From Glossina fuscipes (Eukaryota; Arthropoda; Insecta; Diptera; Glossinidae), in the NCBI RefSeq assembly GCF_014805625.2, contig NW_023998417.1, positions 2,127,934-2,191,933 on the forward strand: a stretch of 64,000 nucleotides of DNA, written 5' to 3'. This document shows positions 1 to 12,940 of this stretch, one piece after another. Position 1 is the stretch's first letter; every line of letters begins with the position of its first letter. Below the pieces are notes generated by a model. It saw only the letters and a list, made by a program, of their open reading frames with translations. It did no database searches and was not told the origin of the DNA. A program made the translations under genes and the position numbers.

Positions 1-3000
1 ACACACGCACACCACAAGTGGAGAGACACTTTGAAATGTGTTTCGCCGTTTTAGGCGATAAATAGTTCTGATCAAACCTCATCACCCCTCCCCCCCACTT
101 AGGCACGGAACTGTTTAATTGTCAAAAGTGGCTGCTAAAAATCCTTGTTCAGGTGACGGACGAATTCATTTGATCACTATTAAGGTCAAGAGGCATATAG
201 GCAACGGGAACTGTTTCTGCGATTTCGTTTCTTTAATCTAACACACCACCTACACAAAATTGACTTGTGTCACATTCTGCCCTTTGCAATGACAAGTGCG
301 TCTATCCATTTGCAGCCTCCGACCTTTTGACCTTTTTGACATACATAATTTTCTGGACTAGATATAAAGACAAATTTCATTTAATTAGGCTATATAATTG
401 TGGTGATCAAGGCGGGGCTCGGAAGAGGACCATTTTTAGACTTGTATTAGTTTCGTAGGGACACTGCATATGCAGCGCTGTTGTCATGAACCATGTGATC
501 TTGAATTATAATTATTTTTATAACCTAATAATTATCATCTCAGAATTTTTGCAGATAAGTCTCCTCCATAGTGAAAATGGTTATTACTAGTCAGTCGTTG
601 CAGCAGTGTGCTATGCATGTAGGTAAGTTTTAGAGTGCATTGTGAAAATTTATATTTTTTGCAAGATTTTAATTAAATTAAATGCTTCGATACGTAGACA
701 TGCTATACAGACAAAGTTATATGAAAGGTTACGTGAAGTTAAAAAAAGAATCCCAAAGCAAGTAAAAGTAATCTTTCGAAATAATTTTATAGACCTTTTT
801 ACACTTTAAGTGAAATGTTATAAGAAAGAAAATTAGTAAAAGTATGATGCCAGAGTGAGTATAAAAATTTCTTTTTAAAAATGAATGAAAAAATAATTTA
901 TTAAACACATAATTCTTGCATAATATTGCACAATTACAAAGGACCGCAGTTGCTTTTAATATACTAGTCGACGTACTTTAGAAAATTTATGCAAATAACG
1001 AAAATGATATTTTTTCCCTTTGTAGAGGTAAGAGAAATACAAAAAAAACTTTCCACCTTTAGTACAACGAAAAAAAAGGCAAAAAAAAAAAAAAAAAAAA
1101 CAAAAAGTTGAATAAAATATCGTCACTATCAACAAAAACATGAAGATGGGCGCTAAAAAGACGCGACTGCATTAATATTTTCAAACGTATCTAAACGAGA
1201 CAATTTTCAAGGAAAACAGTAAAAGTTGATCATAAATAAATGACGTTACAAAAAACACTATTCAATGCAAAATATATGTGAAAAAATCCTAGCAAGTTGT
1301 ATAAAATTGTGATGAAACTCGATAACTGAAGCAAGCAAGCTGAAGAGCGCGGCTTCAAATCTCAACTATCGTAGAATAGAGGCGTAACAACTATCGATTG
1401 AGTATACACCCGTTAGGATGGGTCTATTACCACGCTATCCCCCTCTCTCTTTCCTAGCTTCTTGCTGACCCTTATACGATCAGGAGACATCCTCAGGGCG
1501 ATTGGTTATATTAGAAAAAAAAAAAAAAAAATCAAAGAGTTTTATATTAAATAATATTTTCAAGAAATTTGCGAAATTTAGATGAACCTATATATCCCGC
1601 AATCATATTCACAATGTGCTTAGGCAACCTTCCGACTCGGCGCTCATTTTTTAATAAAGGCGCAAATCCTTTTAAAAATACTGATGATGGAAAAATATTG
1701 AATATAAAAAGGATTTTTTTGAATAACTTAAGTAATATAGTTGACGATGTTACTTTGCTTGAAATGCATGCAGTGCAGTGAAGTGCGCGAATTATGCAAA
1801 AAAAAAACTATGTAAATGAATTAATATTTGCTCTTTCCTGCGTCTTTAACGTCATTCATTGCTTTGTGAAAGCACTCTTAGTATAAAATACATCTTAAAA
1901 TATTGTCTATATAACAACAAAGATAGGTAGGTAGGTATATATGTTTGCTTATCTTCTCTTTATATCACTGACTGCATATGAAAAAAAAAATTTACTTCAA
2001 TTCTTTATCAATGGAATTTTTGAATGAAAGAAATTAAATAAATGAGTTTTTTTTTTTTTTTTTAATAAAAATCTACTCTTTTTTTTTTTTTTTTAAACAG
2101 TTCCTATAAAGTGCAAATATAGCGTAAAATCTTTAGGATAGAAGAGATACATTTTTTTTTTGTATTAAAAAGTAACTTCATAGGTCGTTTGAAAGGTAAT
2201 TGTCGTAGCATGCAAATAGTTTGTTCCGGAAATTTCGTTTCTTATGTGTGCGTTGGGAAAAATTCGGGTGCTATAGACGTGCCATAATCTAGTCAAGCAA
2301 TCGCTGATAAAGAAATATTGGCGAAACATTGGCGTATTGTACCTTATAACATTGCCACGAAAAACACTTTTGAAGAATTTCCCTAAGAATTACGAGAATT
2401 GTGTAAGATAGGGCTTAACAATGAAAAATTTATAAGACCGAACTTCCTTCTGAGAATCACCATTAAACCATACTGTTCTACTACTATTCTACTACTAATA
2501 TTGATAATCACTATATATTAATCAATAAAAAGCCAATCAGGTTAGCCTTCAAGATCGCTACATCTGCACATATGGTGGCAAAGTGCCGCTAGACCCCATA
2601 TAAAGTAATGCTTTGTATTTCCTGGAATCGGGAGAGGATTATGCACCTGAAGCTGTTCCGACCAGGTACAGACAAATGTCTTCATATCCTTTTATCATCA
2701 ACCACTGAGATTGTAACGGTCAAGTGAGATGAATCTTCCAAACTGGACAATAGCTTCTATCCTTCGATCATGACAATCCTTGGCAAAAATTGAAAGGGAA
2801 GTCAACCGCAGCAAATCAGATTAAATTTTATTCATTTTCTGCAGATTTCTCGTCATAGTATTAGATAAAGTTAGTTTCAACGCTTTACAGTGGAAACTAT
2901 ATTTTTCTTAAGTTGATTACCCTGCAAGGTTAAATGTTCTAGTGCGTTCTTACAGAGTATATTGTTAATAACATTCGACTCGGCTTCCTTCAGTTTAAAT

Positions 3001-4009
3001 ATACTTTTCTTTATAGTAAGTTTGCTTAATCTTGGAGATATAATATTAAATATGTAAAAAGTTAGCACAAACACCCGCAAAGTAAAATTTGTGCAAAAAC
3101 AGACACTGCCACTACACCTAATAAAATGATAATCGTAATAAAGTTTTTTAAAAGAATTATCTATCAATTTTAATTAAATTTACCAACATTTATATATATA
3201 TATATATATACAATTAGCATTGTTACTTTCTGCGAAAAAGACAACAAAAAAAGAAACATATGTAGCTTAAGCTTGGTTGACCGCCTTCCCATAAATATTC
3301 ACTTTTTCTCATGTCAGTTACATGCGAAACCAAACCGTAAAGCAAATGTTTGCTGAGCAAACATGTTGCTTGGAATTTTACTTGTTCGTACGAAGCAGTA
3401 TAATGCACTTGCTTGCATATATTTTATAACGATTCTTTAAAACAAACACACCTATGCAAATGTCTGTTTATATACACGCACACACGCACGCACACACGCA
3501 CGCACGCACGCACGCACACATTCAAAAAGGCTAAACGGTTAAAATTGAATTAACATTTAATTGGATTTTAATTTTTGTAAACGTCCTCTCATAGTTGTAC
3601 GCACACGACACAGGCATGAAGAACATTCACGACATATGTGCGTACATTACTCATTGAAAACTCTTCAAACTGCAGTGACTTGAAAAGTTATGTGTACGCA
3701 CATCCCTCATATTGATAAATGAGCTGAACTCGTTAGCACAAGCAGAAATTGCTAAAATGTATTTCATATACTTATCGCTTACTCAGAATCAAGGATATCG
3801 CAAAATGAATGAAATGAAATAATCTATATCTGATAATTAATGATATAAATATGCACAACGTGACACACTATCAATGCGAACTCGTAGTAAAATCATGGCA
3901 GACCTAAGAGCCAGCTAAGAATCAAGTGATATGACGCGCAAAGTATTCATCGATAAGCAGAAAACGATATTCATCAGTACGCATTAAAGCTGAAACTTTT
4001 CTGCGCTAC
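1..4009. other. AT-rich non-coding stretch
   Basis: No supportable gene is visible. The stretch holds poly(A)/poly(T) runs (near 1080-1100, 1515-1531, 2049-2063, 2080-2094), a (TA)n at 3190-3210 and a (CA)n/(CGCA)n at 3473-3520. Short open frames here are of the length expected by chance in AT-rich DNA and cross homopolymer runs. Confidence 0.7.
3473..3520. repeat. (CA)n/(CGCA)n microsatellite
   Basis: The tract is a run of CA units with regular CGCA interruptions. Alternating purine/pyrimidine sequence of this kind can adopt Z-DNA; that is a general property, not shown here. Confidence 0.95.
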
Positions 4010-4490
4010 AAAGGATCAATTTTCGTGAAACTGCTTATTAGGGTAGGATGCAAATAATAGTCTAAAATGGTCCAAATCTGACACAGCTCATTTTTTATCT
4101 TGTATTACTATTATGATATGAGTTCCTTCATCATGAACCATAGAAAATTAGATCCTGAAGTTCAGTTTTCGCAGCAAAAAATTGCTTCGTCCGCTCCAAA
4201 GTTTTTTCACACCATTGTAGAATATCGAAATACTATTACTTAGCCACCTTCGTCGAGAAGTTTTGTGGATTGTAACTTTATTCCATGTAACAACTTTTGA
4301 AAATAGGATGTTATATAGGGAGGGAACGAAAAAGTACATGGACAGACGGACAGATAGCATTAGATCAATTTAGAAAATGATTCTTAATCGATCGGTATAA
4401 TAAAAGATGGATTTATCTTAAGTCATTCTGCGTGTTGCATACATCCTTACAAATGTAATATACCCTAAACCATAAGTGCTGTAGGGTATA
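4010..4490 (+). mobile_element. Dispersed repeat, DINE-like family 2 (copy 1)
   Basis: This segment is collinear with 43900-44290. Shared landmarks in the same order are 'GAAACT(C/G)CTT', 'AAATGGTCCAAAT', 'GAAAATTAGATC', 'GGACAGA(C/T)GGACAGATAG', and a block around 'AATCGA(T/A)C(G/A)GTATAATAAAA'. It ends near a small inverted repeat ending in 'GTAGGGTATA'. The GGACAGACGGACAGA core and the TATACCC/GGGTATA ends recall DINE-1/INE-1-type Helentron-like repeats of flies; that family assignment is from memory. There is no coding capacity. The match to the second copy is visible but diverged. Confidence 0.65.
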
Positions 4491-6574
4491 AAAATTTCGT
4501 ATCCTCATTGTCATTACATTTTGATTTATTTTGATTTGTATCCTTATAAGGGAGAAAGAAAAAGATAAACAGGATGTTGAGAATTTACTCTCAATTACGA
4601 TATTTTTTACAGTCAACTACTTACGGCTAATGGATAACGATTACCTAGGAATTGTTTAATTTTCATTGAGCACGAAGATAGTTTCGCTAAGCACAAGTTT
4701 TTAATGATAAACAATCTATGAAATATTGTATAAAAAGAGCATTGTATTAAAGGAACAACAAATGCCAGCTAATTTTGGTTGACCTTTGACCATCTTTTCT
4801 GCACATTTCACTGTTTTCTCATTTGCGTCGATAAGAGAGTAAATATTGAAATGGCAACGTAGTAAGATGCACACAGCGCGATGATAGTTTCGATGATATT
4901 GTTGAATATGTACATATATATATATATGTATATAAATATATATATATGCTGTTGACATTTATTCTATTCTGAAATATTTCCCCTTAATGTAATAAAAATA
5001 TCAAATCAATAAAAAGAAAAAAAATTAAATACAAACTGACAGCTTTCGGCAAAGAACTAGTGGCATACGATGTTCTTTTCGCATAAAATTACATTTACAC
5101 TGTGATACTTCAGGTATAATGAAGAAGACGCAATGTTTTCGTAAAGATCCATTTACTCAGAGATGTTGTTCAACTTCACATATTAAGCAAATATATTGAC
5201 TGCATGAGAAGCAGTTGTGTTGCTCTCATTGGTAAAAGTGTTCCTTGCACGCCATATGTCATTGAGTTAATTTGTCAAAACATTACATTGTCGTGAGTAA
5301 GCTTGCTACCTACATCGTAGCAACTACATTCACTACTGCATTCGCAACCTGCCGTAGGGCAGTGGGTCTGTTCTTATACCCATATCTCCCGATAAGTAAG
5401 TTTCGTCTGTCCCCTTGTCTTCATAAGATTTTAGCTCGTGTATTTCTTTAGCGTCATGTTCTTGAATGGAGTGCATGTAGGATAAAAATTGATATTTTCC
5501 ATGACATCCGGACATCTGGCTAACTTATCAATGACACGTATGTCCATCTGTTTACAGCCTCTAATCTTTTTTATTATGTTATACAGTACGTTTTATTACA
5601 TAATAGCGGACAAAAGATACGATATCAGATAACGTCAGGGAACGTTATGTTACACATGTTGCAAAACTTTCGACAAAATGTATACACACGCATCCCACGG
5701 AAGAAATCCATATAAGCAAAATGGCGAAATTAAACGACAAACGAATCATATTTGCCTTAAGAGTGTTGATTACTCAGCGTCTTATGTATGTGTGCGACCA
5801 TTATTGTTTCGCACGCAAAGTTCAAAGTTTTGGCAAGATAAAGACAACGGACTGTAGGTCACAACTTTTTTATAGTAAAAAAAAAAGTTCAAAAATCAAC
5901 ATAAGTCTTAACATAATCTTAAAAGAGAACAACAAAAAAGGTAACGGCTTTCTCCTAAAAGTGCATGGACTACAGGTTTACTTTTTTAACTCATGCTGAT
6001 CAAAGCGAAATCGAATAAATTTTCGTCCAAGAAAAAGGAGGAGAAAATTGGTTTTAAACTTGATATGATATTGTGTTTTATTTCACTTCAACATTGCATT
6101 CCTCGAAAGGACTTTCTTTGCAGGCATTATGTGATGAGGCGCTGTATAAACGCAAGTCTTTAAAACCATTGAATATAAATTATTTTGTATTTAATACACA
6201 TTGCGAAAAGAAAACGCGATAATGTCCTCATTAGCACACTTTTCGCGATCTCATATATTTAGCCTTAAAACTTTTACAATAATTGAGTATACGTGAATCA
6301 CTTGCAATGCACATATAACGAAAGGAATGAAAATATATCCTTTGCAATAACTAATATGTCATTATTTGAATATTTATTACTGGTACAATTTTATACCAAT
6401 TATTGTTTAATACCAATTGCTATGTAATCCAGAATAAATTTCTATATATTTTGGTAGTAATTATTATTAATCAAAGGCGAAAATTTTGCGCTCATATTAT
6501 GACAAAATTATTTATTTGCATTCGCCAAATATTCATTCCATTTAAACCGATTTTCAATAGTAAAAGAGATTGCA

Positions 6575-6608
<34 letters not shown>

Positions 6609-9164
6609 CATATTTGTATACATACATAAATGAATGAATGTGTATAAAAAAAAATATTAAAAAAAAAAAATTAATCATTTTCTGTGGAATAATAGCACAT
6701 TTATCACAACTGAGAGACATTCAAAGCTTCAGCATCATTAATAATAAATGTTGTTCGGCGGCTTTACTCATCAAAAGGAATTAAATGAAAAAAAAAAAAA
6801 AAAAAAAAAAAAATGTACATTTCGTTCAATAATAACTTGAACAGCATCGTGAATGTTAATGATCTTTAACATAATTTTTTGTTTTTTTTTTTTGCGTTTG
6901 GACATTATAACGGTACACAAATATTTATAATCATTTAAATAGTTGGTCGATCTATTATAGTTGTACTCAAATATTTTATAAAAAAATAGAATTTTTTTTT
7001 TTGCGACCTAAGAAAATTATTTTGTTTTGAATCGCGTTACCTATTGTAAGATCAAGATTCTTTCGATATCCATTCGTATAGCTTGGCTACTCATTGCTTT
7101 GGAATTTTTTCTAAAACAAAAAACTTGGCCTAATTTCATTTCTTGTCGGGAATGGGAGGGACATCATTTGTAAGCAATTCACAAAAAAAAAGTTTTTTTA
7201 AATTTTTTTTTTTTTTTTTTTTTTTTTTGAATTTTCAGCAATTACGGGTACGACTATGGCCAGCTAAATTTCAAAATTTGACTCCGATCATTTTTAATTC
7301 CAGACGTCTGGATAATGGAAATGCAAAAAAAATGTGTAGCCCTAAACAAGATCTAAAGGTCCTTTATCGGGATTTAATATAAGAGCCGGTAGAAACGCAT
7401 CAATCCCGGAATAGGCTACATTTTAAAGAGTGAAGGGAAGTTACTAAGAACAAACCTAATGTTAAATACAGTGCTCTTATCTCCCTGTAGTCAAGCAAGA
7501 TTGTCAAGCTTAGACATAATTGTGAGAAGTGCAAGATTTCTAACGACTTGTATGTCCATCATCCAAAGAGAGGTGTATGTTCATTTTTATCTAAACTTTT
7601 TGATCCCCTAAAGAGGCGCTATAAAGTGTCTTATATACACTCTTGGTTAGCATCAAATTCTTAGACTTTTGTTTTCAAGCTCTTAAATGCAGATTACCTT
7701 TTTTTTTTTACTTTCACTAGAGTTAGCTGAAGTGCACTTCACCTTCTATCCCCATAAGAATATGTATGTATGCATGTATATATGTATACATATTGATAAG
7801 TTGTTTAAATTTAGTTGCTGTGTTCATTTGCCAAAAGAATTTCGTAAAGCATTGAGGAACAATGTTTGAGATGCAAAGAAATCTGTTTGCATCGTCTTGA
7901 CTGTTCTTTGCATGCAAATAACTGTATAAATATTTAATAAGCAAACCTAATACTGACTTTGAAATGCGTGTAACAGAACGACAAGTGAATCTAACTCAAC
8001 CCAGGTAGATATTATGTTCATCTGCAGAATAAAGGTAACCGTCATATAACTTTGCTTTTGAATTTCGAATACTGCTTTCGAATAATGCTTTACAAGACAT
8101 ACGATTGGTTGAGCAAGTCTAAGGTTAATTTAATCAAAGCTTATTAGAGATACCATGACTACGAGAAAAACAAAGCAACATTGATAAATACTGTAGTAAT
8201 ATTAACGAAACACAAATGCTCTCCGCTGCAATACCAAAGTTAGAGAAAAGCCATATTTGTCTGTCATGTCCATATAAGCAGGCACTGTAAATATGAATTA
8301 AATGAATTAAGAAAATATAGATGAATTTTGGTGGCCTACTAAAGAATTTATATATTTTTAATTAATAAAATATATATACAAAAATCTTTTTAAGTAATAG
8401 CTTATATTGAGAATAAAATGAAAATGAAAAAAAGTGCAAAAATTAAAAAAAAACTGAATCTTTTTTGCTGCATAAGTGAAATGATGTGTCTCGCAAAGTG
8501 ATTCGATACTAAGTTACATTTTGTAAATGGCCTTCTGTGACGTTTTAATAGGCTTACCAGTATTTTTAATCCATGTGCATATCTGTTAACATCACTTGTC
8601 TGTTGTCGGTTCATTTTTCGAAAATCAACGCCGCACGTTAAAACCTATTTGTTCATTTGCTTAACTGTTTGTTGTTAAGTGTCATGTTTTCATGAGTGCA
8701 TTGCCGTATTTATTTTGTGACATGTTGTTACTTTGGCATTGGAGTTAAAAATGCAATTAGTGTTGCTATGAAAATTTTGTTAGCAAACTTCCACTTGGTT
8801 ACGACTTTGTCTCTATCCGACCCGATCATTTTTTTTTTTTTTTGTTTTTCTTTCTTTCTCCTTTTCATACTCCTTCTGAATCCAGTATTCAAAGCGAAAC
8901 GTGCATGCATTTAAATGCATACATACATACATACATACATACATACGTATATATATGTATGTATAGACTGTGAATGAAACTTTTTAATAAAAGGCGCCCG
9001 GATGGTTAATTAAACAGATAACCAGTCGTTTAGAAAAAAGAAGAAAAAAAAAAAAATAGGAATTAAACCAGCATTTACTTGTTTACTACATGTGTGATGA
9101 TTGGCATGAGTGTTCCGTGAACACATGCTTTTTGTAGAGTTATGATAATTGAAACTTTTCATAT

Positions 9165-9202
<38 letters not shown>

Positions 9203-10256
9203 TTTATGTAAATATTCAAACTATTCGTTTCAAAATTGTAAGAATAACAAACGAGCCATAGAATAGTTATAGACCGCATACAGTGAAACTAAATTATTAT
9301 GATAAAATTTTATTTAACTACCCGGTTACGTCATATGTTTACGTAAGCATTAAAGCAGCTTTGCTGCATTGTATTTCGCTTCATAATTCCTTAAGCTTCT
9401 ATTAAAGACTAGATTGTGTCCTCTCTTTGTGCCGGCAACGTACTACACATTGACTTTTAGTGAAATCATTTGTTTTGGTCGTTTGTTTAATAAATAATAC
9501 CGAGAACTGATGTAAGCAAATTTACAATACAAATTCAAGTGCATCATCCTTCATTGGCTTAAATTCAATAAGATACGAAATGCAACAAAATGATTTTCCT
9601 TGTTGAATGAATATTCATGCCAGATTTCCACATTTTCTTGTCCTTTTGCTTACCTGTTACCATGGGAATACTATGATTGCTACTTTGGCAAAAATTTTCT
9701 AACGATAATTTAAAGGAAAAGTATATTCAACGACTATTCTTCAGATGTTAAGTTGATTTAGAAATGTATGCGATCTGTCGACGTTACGATACGTTACGAA
9801 ATAAAAATATTTATTTAAAAGTTATTGAATGAACACGTATACTTGTTGTTTTTGTAGAAGATGGACAAATTTGAAGCTACTGCTATTGATGCCGAATGCT
9901 ACACAATGCTTTCATTAAGCAGTTAGGCATTGCAACGATTAGTCTCTTTGCCCCTTTCCCAAATAATGAAAGATGACGATATTCTCGTATTTTCGTTGCA
10001 TGGGGAACATTTGTGCGGTAAGACTATATTAAATATTTGTGGGCTTCCACCTGTTTAGCTGAGTCCTGTATTCACGTATTTTTATATGCAACATGCAAGC
10101 CACAATCTCCAACACACAATTTGATGGAACTTGGTATAGCAACACGTCTAAGCCCAGAGCCCAGGGAGAATGGATTATATGGGGCTCCTATTACGATTGC
10201 TTCCCATTGAAACGCTCTAATTGAAACGAGTAGCTTTACAATAAAACCCATTATTT
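4491..10256. other. AT-rich non-coding stretch
   Basis: No gene was recognised. The stretch contains (TA)n at about 4911-4948, poly(A) at 6574-6592 followed by (TA)n, a 26-nt poly(A) at 6788-6813, a 26-nt poly(T) at 7203-7228, a (CATA)n block at 8918-8965, and (TA)n at 9171-9200. Open frames in it mostly cross homopolymers. Confidence 0.7.
8918..8965. repeat. (CATA)n tract ending in a mirror (TATG) arm
   Basis: About seven CATA units run directly into CGTATATATATGTATGTATA. The right arm is therefore partly the reverse complement of the CATA array and the tract can form a cruciform or hairpin. It is a simple repeat with no evidence of function. Confidence 0.9.
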
Positions 10257-10445
10257 TTAATATCGAATCGACAGAAAGGAATGAAATAAAAAATGGTACT
10301 TTGTTGTACTAGGTAAACGTGAAATATGTGAATAAATTGAAACCACTTTTTTTAAACCTTTCTCGTATAATTCTTTTAAGCGAAAGTAAACCTTTACATG
10401 ATAAAAAATTCCATATTTTAATACTTTGAAAATTGGTCCAGAATA

Positions 10446-10600
10446 ATGAAATGTGGGCCCTACATCCCTACCTTCTTTTCTCGAATCCTCGGCCTCAGAA
10501 GGACTCTCGCAACACAAGACGATGTAACGTTTGATGTTTCGCGGCAAAAGCAACTAATACAAGGTAAGATCTCTGACAAAAAAAAAAAAAAAAAAATTGG
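10446..10600 (+). other. Possible exon or decayed coding piece
   Basis: A small open frame starts at ATG 10446 and runs into a poly(A) tract. Within it, 10499-10563 is bounded by a pyrimidine-rich stretch ending in CAG (10496-10498) and by AAG|GTAAGA (donor at 10564). The 65-nt interval is open in one frame, with 21 codons of fairly complex composition including TQDDVTFDVSRQKQLIQ. The opposite strand is also open across 10257-10553. Local GC content is a little higher than the surroundings. I recognise no protein family. It could be a real exon, a decayed transposon, or chance. Confidence 0.2.
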
Positions 10601-12832
10601 TTAATAGTTTTATGAAATTTTTATTCTTCGTTTTACATTGTAGCATATAAAGTGTTGTAGTGTAAACCATGTTCCGCTTACCCGATTGAAAAGCTTACAC
10701 ATATTCCAATTATTTGGTTTCTGTTCGCGGATGGCTATTATCTATATTTTAATACTTAAACTTAAATCGTTATCGTTACTTTTTATTAATATTTAAAATG
10801 TAATTTCTCTCTTCGTTTCGAAATACAACGACAACAAATTTGATTTATAAAAGAAGACTATCATTAAATTTTATATGTGAGAAAGACTAATGAACAAGAC
10901 ACACATTCATCTGGTTAATTGTTTCACCCATCCATTTTCGGTTGTCAATATCATATGAAAAGCATGCATGAACACCAACCATTATTCAGCCGCAATTCAA
11001 TAGCTTTACAAAGCAATTAAAAATTGATTGACAACTTTGTTATCTACAAAAAAAAAAAAAAAAGTTTGCATACAACAAGCGAAAGGAACCATAACAAAAT
11101 GCACAAGATAGTTTCCGAGAAGCAATCGACAAAAAAAAAATAGCAAAGAAGAACAATAAAACAACGGAAAAATTGTTATAAAAATCACTGGAAAACCATT
11201 TATAATGTTTGCGAAATCAAAAAAGATATGAAAGAAAAAAAAAAAAAAAATCGCCAAAAAAAGCAAACACAATGGCCTAACCCTAACGAAATTTTATGTA
11301 AGTAACGAAAAGTCCCATACCATTAAAAAAAGCAAAAATAATCTTTGTTAAAAGAGGGCAAAAAAAAAACAAAAAAAGCAAGCATATACCAGGAAACCAA
11401 GTAACATCCATCCATCCAGTCAGTCAGTCAGTATTCATGTCAATAGGTTTATTAAATTGCTGCCAGGCCGGTAAGAAGGGGAAAATATCAGCTTAAGTAT
11501 GAGTAGACATGTGTACGAGAGACATGAAATTAACGCGCGAATGTAGTGCAACAATAAATATAGGAAAAATCATAGACTTAAGCGTGCGTACCAGCTTAAT
11601 AAATATAAAAAAAAAAAAAAAAACAGCAAAAAAGGAAAAAAGAAAAACGAAAATCTAGAACAAACAACAACAGGATAAAATAAATAAGTGAGTATTCGGA
11701 GAAAAAGGCAAAGCTGTAGAGATAACCGCACTTGGTAAACGGCTTTGAATGAAATCACCAAAAAGGAAGAGTAAACGCCAAACCGCAACTATTCATTTTC
11801 ACAATTCCATAAGATGCCCCAGCCATAATAAAGCCGGACGGAAGCATTTTCTGTAAAATCGTAAAGAATATAATCCGACGACAACCGCAACTATCGTAAG
11901 AGTAAGTTTATACTGTTCTTGTTACTTTTATTCACATTTTGTGCGCAACACAAAGTCTGCATAAAGCACGTGGAAATCAGTGGAATATATTGAATCCAAA
12001 TCATTTTGTGATCTGATAAAGACATGGCAAAAATACCAATAAGTTAAGCTAAACTGACAATTCTGTCGTTGTCAGTCGTTGCAGTCTGCTAATCACGAGG
12101 AAAAATTGATTATTTTTTACACTCAATTAAAGATCATAAGCAATAAATTGAATATTTCAACTTGTCGGTAAAAATTCTTACTGCTACCGATTACCTATTA
12201 GTTCTGATGCGCCCCCCCACCTGCACTTACTTTGAATGTTATTAATAAAGCTAATCCACAAAAGTAATTTCTATCGATGGCTTGCTGGCCAGTAAGATGA
12301 ATGATGTTCATACCAAAACAAAAGGTGAGAGTAACCATTGATGCCATATAGAAATCGCTATTGAATTATGACCGGTATAAGTAAAAATTTTTAAGCGAGT
12401 TTAACGTAATTCCTTTTAAATCATTCAACAAAAGTAAGTAAAAGATTGCTAACAAATGAATACCCATGATATGGATGATCGGCAAATATCGATTGAGCAC
12501 TTAATTAATTGAAAGAACTGTTTTGAATAATCAAAATCGTTCTATTAAAAAAAAAAAATTCCAACATTATCACAGAAAAAGGTGTAAGGCTTCCTTTTCG
12601 GAAAATCAGTGGTCCTTGAGGAAGAAGTAAAGCAAGTCTATGAAAGATAACAGTACCCGATATAAAGCCGTTCTTCATACCATCGCAATGACATATCTTA
12701 AACATTGACTGGAACAATTGGAAGTGGAAATGTTGAATTGATTTAAGAGGTAATACTTCACAGTGTTGCTTACACTGCAAAAACAATGACCAATCATTTA
12801 GTAAAGTCATGTTTTGGAATGCAGCCCATATG
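10601..12832. other. AT-rich non-coding stretch
   Basis: Nothing beyond homopolymer runs (for example 11048-11063 and 11607-11624) and a short CATC/CAGT tetranucleotide block at about 11407-11433 is visible. No gene is supported. Confidence 0.7.
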
Positions 12833-12940
12833 TTATTATTATTATTATAATTTTAGACTAATGAAATAAATTCTTAGACTAAAACAAAAAAAAAGACATT
12901 GAGCACTAGCAGCACAGGCAATCGGCTCTAATATAAATAA
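12833..12940 (-). mobile_element. SINE, 3'-end fragment
   Basis: Read on the minus strand this piece matches the 3' half of the full-length SINE at 57451-57632: a GCCGAT(A/T)GCC block, GCTAGTGCT, then TAGTCTAAGAATTTATTT, then an (AAT)n tail (here the ATT run at 12833-12850 on the plus strand). The tRNA-like head is missing and a poly(A/T) run interrupts the middle. It is more diverged than the two full copies, so it is an older insertion. Confidence 0.7.

Noticed and set aside
580..640. Possible plus-strand exon ending GTAG|GTAAGT near 621
   Set aside because: All three frames between the nearest acceptor-like TTTTTGCAG (about 560) and the donor contain stops, and the pyrimidine tract is short.
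9640..9665. CAG|GTAAGC on the minus strand as a ratchet site
   Set aside because: The upstream sequence is not pyrimidine-rich, so there is no credible 3' splice site.
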